Source: Bacteroidales bacterium GP3
Lineage (GTDB): Bacteria; Bacteroidota; Bacteroidia; Bacteroidales; Muribaculaceae
Assembly: GCA_001701075.1 (NCBI GenBank)
Contig: DAAK01000079.1
Span: 54,686-74,461 of the forward strand
Length of the DNA: 19,776 nt
Reading direction: 5' to 3'
The notes under the pieces are model-generated. The model worked only from the letters and a program-made list of their open reading frames with translations, did no database searches and had not been told where the DNA came from. This document shows, piece after piece, positions 16,676 to 19,776 of this stretch (positions are counted from its first letter, which is position 1; each line of letters starts with the position of its first letter). The translations under genes were made by a program, and so were the position numbers.

Positions 16676-16871
16676 ATCTTTTAATAAATTGTATTTTATA
16701 AAATTTCGTCAGCTTTCCTAATTTATTAAATATATGTTTAAGAAAGTTTACATTTACAATGCAAAATTAATAAAAAATATGGAGTCAACAACGATTTTTG
16801 GCATTTTATTTGTTTTTAGTTATAGGAAGCATGTGCAATTTACGTGTTTTCATCAAATATTATTACAGAAA
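16676..16871. other. Divergent intergenic region between DUF4293 and TPR genes
   Basis: This AT-rich 196-bp gap must hold the promoters of both divergent genes. I found no exact TAnnTTTG with a correctly spaced -33 element on either strand; the best word for the leftward unit is TATATTTA, one base off, with a TTG 22 bp upstream. An upstream in-frame extension of the TPR gene crosses this region but looks non-coding. Confidence 0.5.
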
Positions 16872-19061
16872 ATGAAAGAAAAGACTAAATATTCTCTCCC
16901 TGTTCAAATCAAAATGCTATTGGATGCAGGTCGCTATAAAGACTGTTTCACTCTGATAAGGCGGCGTCTGACTGAGATTCCCGTAGCCGGAGCGCTCAAT
17001 AAGATTTCCCAATCAGAAAGCACCTACCGATATATGCTTGACTTCCATGCCCGCGGACTTGCAGATCCTGGCAGAGAGGCTATGCTTGCCGATATTAGGC
17101 ATGAACTCATTGAGATTGGGCAGCAGATTGAAAAAGAAGCGGCATCGTCTGATTCTCCTGAGATATTTTTCTCTACTCTCAGGATGTGTCGCCTGCGTCC
17201 TGCCGATCTTCAGAAGTCATTAAAAAAGGTAGTGGAGTTGAAAGCCATTTCCGACCTCTCTCTCACTGCTGGCACCTATCCCGATTCGGTGATGTCGCAG
17301 ATTGAAGAGGAAGAAGAAAAGATATTCAATATCATCTGGACTGCCGACTCTCTCAAAAAAGAGGATTATAATGCCATTGAGGATGCCGTGAAATCTTCAT
17401 TGCCATTCACGACTGCTGCTCTCTGCATCTCAGCGGCTGGGCTTTCGCTTATGAGATACTATAATCAGAATGCCCTGCTGATGCTGATTTCCCTCTCAAG
17501 GGAGGCAGATCCTCGCATTTCATCAAGGGCTCTTTCCTCGCTGATCTTAGCGCTCAGCCGTTGGCCCGGTGAAGTTTCCGACGACCGCCGTGTGAAAGAG
17601 GCTCTGGAGTCCCTTCCCGACCTTGACGGAATCCCGGAAAAGATACGCACTATTGTGAAGACTATCATACGCACTCGCGACACTGACCGTGTGTCGCGGA
17701 AAATGCAACGCGAGGTCATTCCCGGCCTGATGCAATTCGGTCCGGACATCATCAAGCGTCTGAAGAAAACCTCCGAAGAAGCCTCTTTCTATGATCTTGA
17801 GGCAAATCCCGAATGGGAGGAGATTCTCAGCAAATCCGGACTCGAGGATAAACTTAGAGAACTCACAGAAATGCAGATGGAAGGTGCTGATGTGATGATG
17901 GCGGCATTCTCCAACCTCAAGAATTTCCCGTTTTTCCGGAAGGTGCGCAACTGGTTTCTTCCCTTCACTGTCCAGCATCCGATGCTGCGATCGCTCAAAT
18001 CTCAGGATGAAGAAGGCATAGCCTCTATGCTTGAGATGAGTGGCCTGATGTGTGACTCCGACAAATACTCATTTGCCTTCTCTCTTGCGTCTATGCCGGA
18101 AATGCAGAGAAACATGGTGCTCTCTCAGATGCAAGCCCAGACCCAGCAGATGAAGGAGCAGATTGAAGACATGAAGGCTCTCAAGGCCGGAACTGAATTT
18201 GAGACTTATCTCACAGGATTTCTGCGTGATCTTTATAGATTCCACAAATTATATCCAAAGAGAGGTGAGTTTTTCGATCCATTTGCCGATGCCCTCGACT
18301 TCACATCTATCCCTATGGTGGCAGGCATAATGGAATCGGAAGATGATGAGCAGCTGATAGCAGAGTTTTATTTCAAACGCGGCTACTATGCCGAAGCACT
18401 CCCTTTGCTCTATAAAGTGGCTGCACATGGAGGAGCACCCCACGTTTGGGAGAAGATTGGGTTCTCTTTGGAAAAGACACAGGAAGATTATAAGGAAGCA
18501 ATTGAGGCTTATATGAAAGCCCAATTGTTCAATCCCGAGAGCCGCTGGATATCACGACGTCTTGGAATATGCTATCGCAAGTCTGGCGACTTCCGCAATG
18601 CCTTGGAGTATCTCGAACAAGCACGGCCTGAAAATGGGGAATTTGACAGAAGCCTTTCCATGCTAATAGCCGACACTTACGCAGATGCCGGGAAATGGGA
18701 TGATGCCCTTAAGGAACTTTACCGTGTTGACTATGAGCTGCCGGATGATCCGGATGTAATTCGCAGAATAGCACGTTGTGCTTTTAGAGCCGGAGATCTT
18801 GAAAAGGCTGACGCACAGTTAAGGATGATTCCAAACATCAGTCTGTCGGAAGATGACTACCGCCTGATGGGGCATATAGCATTTCTTAGAAAAGAAATGG
18901 CTGAGGCTTCAAGGCTATACCGGCTGACAGTGCGACCAAACGATGAAAAAAGACTTTGGAAAAGCCAGATACTTGCCGATAGCGACACTCTAATGTCTCT
19001 TGGAGCATCGCGTACCGACCTTATTCTCCTGCTTGAATCAATTGCCTACTCCTTGGAATAA
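16872..19061 (+). CDS. TPR-repeat protein, Bacteroidales-type, function unknown
   Basis: With the start at ATG 16872 this is a 729-residue cytoplasmic protein without signal peptide. The longer frame from 16734 would add 46 poorly coding, hydrophobic, AT-rich residues, so the A-rich ATG at 16872 is preferred. The N-terminal 350 residues are helical. A Gln/Glu/Met-rich coiled-coil-like stretch (about 415-435, MQAQTQQMKEQIEDMKALKAG) follows. The C-terminal part (about 490-700) holds several TPR-like helix pairs, for example FYFKRGYYAEALPLLYKVA, EDYKEAIEAYMKAQLFNP, YRKSGDFRNALEYLEQAR and YADAGKWDDALKELYRV. TPR domains serve protein-protein contacts; the partner is unknown. It converges with dnaA, separated by a palindrome, a repeat and a bidirectional terminator. 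Confidence 0.88.
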   Translation: MKEKTKYSLPVQIKMLLDAGRYKDCFTLIRRRLTEIPVAGALNKISQSESTYRYMLDFHARGLADPGREAMLADIRHELIEIGQQIEKEAASSDSPEIFFSTLRMCRLRPADLQKSLKKVVELKAISDLSLTAGTYPDSVMSQIEEEEEKIFNIIWTADSLKKEDYNAIEDAVKSSLPFTTAALCISAAGLSLMRYYNQNALLMLISLSREADPRISSRALSSLILALSRWPGEVSDDRRVKEALESLPDLDGIPEKIRTIVKTIIRTRDTDRVSRKMQREVIPGLMQFGPDIIKRLKKTSEEASFYDLEANPEWEEILSKSGLEDKLRELTEMQMEGADVMMAAFSNLKNFPFFRKVRNWFLPFTVQHPMLRSLKSQDEEGIASMLEMSGLMCDSDKYSFAFSLASMPEMQRNMVLSQMQAQTQQMKEQIEDMKALKAGTEFETYLTGFLRDLYRFHKLYPKRGEFFDPFADALDFTSIPMVAGIMESEDDEQLIAEFYFKRGYYAEALPLLYKVAAHGGAPHVWEKIGFSLEKTQEDYKEAIEAYMKAQLFNPESRWISRRLGICYRKSGDFRNALEYLEQARPENGEFDRSLSMLIADTYADAGKWDDALKELYRVDYELPDDPDVIRRIARCAFRAGDLEKADAQLRMIPNISLSEDDYRLMGHIAFLRKEMAEASRLYRLTVRPNDEKRLWKSQILADSDTLMSLGASRTDLILLLESIAYSLE

Positions 19062-19066
19062 TAAAT

Positions 19067-19090
19067 TCATCTTTCGCTTGCGAAAGATGA
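19067..19090 (+). terminator. Perfect hairpin after the TPR gene
   Basis: TCATCTTTCGC (19067-19077) pairs with GCGAAAGATGA (19080-19090) around TT, an 11-bp perfect stem six bases after the TPR stop codon. No T tract follows directly, so it may be an mRNA 3'-end stabiliser or a protein site rather than a classical terminator; a standard terminator lies 55 bp further on. Confidence 0.5.
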
Positions 19091-19128
19091 GGGTTATAGG
19101 GTTATGGGGATATAAGGTTATGGGGGTA
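19091..19128. repeat. Degenerate G-rich 8-bp tandem repeat
   Basis: About five consecutive 8-bp units fit the pattern GGGTTATR, with the third and fifth units diverged. The run is directly next to the hairpin after the TPR gene. Several G triplets make a loose G-quadruplex possible on the + strand, although one spacing is long. It is not a DnaA-box array. Confidence 0.55.
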
Positions 19129-19145
19129 AATTTTGCATAAAAAAT

Positions 19146-19176
19146 AAAGGAATCCGATGTGGATTCCTTTTATTTT
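19146..19176. terminator. Bidirectional terminator between TPR gene and dnaA
   Basis: AAAGGAATCC (19146-19155) pairs with GGATTCCTTT (19161-19170) around a 5-nt loop. T-rich sequence follows on + and A-rich sequence precedes it, so it can end both convergent transcripts. It starts 20 bp after the dnaA stop codon on the minus strand. Confidence 0.88.
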
Positions 19177-19189
19177 ATAATTTGTTATT

Positions 19190-19776
19190 TTATAATTTTG
19201 CCATTCTGTTGATTTCAGCCCTTATCGCCGTGACGGCTTCCTGAACATCCTTTGCATAGGTGATTCTATCTTGAACCGCTGTTATGCCGTGAAGCACCGT
19301 GGCATGACGCCTGTTGAGCTTCGCGCCTATTGCAGATGAAGACAATCCCGTAAGATCATGACAGAGATACATGATCACCTGGCGTGCATCTGCTATGTCC
19401 CTGACACGGCTCTTTGTGAATATCACGTCTGGATTAAGTTTAAAGTATTCTGCTGTGGCATCCACAATCATATCGAAATTAATCGGTTTCGTAGTGGGAG
19501 CCGACTTGATCGTATGGCGCATCACATCTTTTGTGAGCTCAAGCGTCACTGGGCAGTTGAGCGTAATAGAGCGCGTCAGCAGACCCATCACTATGCCTTC
19601 AAGTTCCCTGACACTTCCTGTGGCTCCACTTGCGATGCAGTCGATGATATCGTCCGACAAGGCAAGACCGTTTTTCTGGGCCTTAAACTTCAGGATATTC
19701 CGGCGCAAGGCATAATCCGGCTTCGGAAGTTCCTCAGTCACGCCCCATTTGAATCGGTCGATAAGTCTGTCTTCAA
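19190..19776 (-). CDS. dnaA: Chromosomal replication initiator DnaA, 3' part (cut by window edge)
   Basis: The visible 195 or so residues are the end of the AAA+ domain and the DNA-binding domain of DnaA, which opens the replication origin. The first complete residues read EDRLIDRFKWGVTEELPKPDY, matching the DnaA segment after the sensor region (given here as 21 letters split by meaning: EDRLIDRFKWG then VTEELPKPDY). A helix with GATGSVRELEGIV is the arginine-containing lid. The C-terminal domain has DARQVIMYLCHDLTG and IGAKLNRRHATVLHG. The usual GRDHTTV signature is altered: one residue is missing and the Asp is replaced, while His and the TVLH core remain. The gene continues past 19776 and its start is not in view; a GTG inside the frame is only an internal valine. 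Confidence 0.95.
   Translation of the reverse strand, partial: EDRLIDRFKWGVTEELPKPDYALRRNILKFKAQKNGLALSDDIIDCIASGATGSVRELEGIVMGLLTRSITLNCPVTLELTKDVMRHTIKSAPTTKPINFDMIVDATAEYFKLNPDVIFTKSRVRDIADARQVIMYLCHDLTGLSSSAIGAKLNRRHATVLHGITAVQDRITYAKDVQEAVTAIRAEINRMAKL

Noticed and set aside
16734..16871. N-terminal extension of the TPR gene
   Set aside because: The 46 extra residues come from AT-rich intergenic sequence and have no domain character; the A-rich ATG at 16872 fits better.
19091..19128. DnaA-box array or replication origin
   Set aside because: The G-rich units do not match TTATCCACA-like boxes, and the region is at the 3' end of dnaA with no unwinding-element pattern.

Overview
The window looks like the chromosome of an anaerobic gut Bacteroidales member, probably Muribaculaceae-like; that family-level guess is an inference. 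The signs are a type V (fimbrillin/Mfa-FimB type) pilus locus, promoters of the Bacteroidetes TTTG/TAnnTTTG type, A-rich upstream regions without Shine-Dalgarno sequences, a short ProRS with a C-terminal tyrosine, a DUF4293 membrane protein, a secreted DPP-IV peptidase, and many SpII lipoproteins and small secreted proteins.

Left part (1-4866, + strand): a secreted alpha/beta hydrolase closed by a strong terminator. It is followed by a three-gene fimbrial cluster: an OmpA-like/DUF3575 outer-membrane protein, a FimB/Mfa2-like (DUF5119) lipoprotein with an ATGA overlap, and a fimbrillin-family pilin. The pilin reading frame is broken by one extra base in an A8 tract, so it is a pseudogene, a phase-variable pilin or an assembly error. 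A perfect 19-bp palindrome sits just before the cluster, and two tandem terminators close it.

Middle (4867-9945, mostly - strand): peptidoglycan editing factor pgeF with its own recognisable promoter; a secreted protein with ten exact 21-residue leucine-rich repeats and a terminator; about 420 bp without a confident gene; a tiny possible membrane protein on +; an AT-rich lipoprotein of unknown family; and the dedA-like/rpe pair, which overlap by ATGA and have a recognisable promoter.

Right part (10075-19776): a tightly packed - strand run DUF4293 - proS - DPP-IV - unrecognised six-TM protein - miaA. The last pair is coupled through a GTGA overlap. A divergent TPR protein on + follows. After a palindrome, a G-rich degenerate 8-bp tandem repeat and a bidirectional terminator comes the 3' part of dnaA, cut by the window edge.

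Most of the window is ordinary housekeeping sequence. The parts worth a second look are the pilin frameshift tract, the palindrome before the pilus cluster, the LRR secreted protein, the unknown membrane protein in the proS-miaA run, the AT-rich lipoprotein, and the repeat cluster beside dnaA. No tRNA, rRNA, CRISPR array, insertion sequence or complete prophage was seen.
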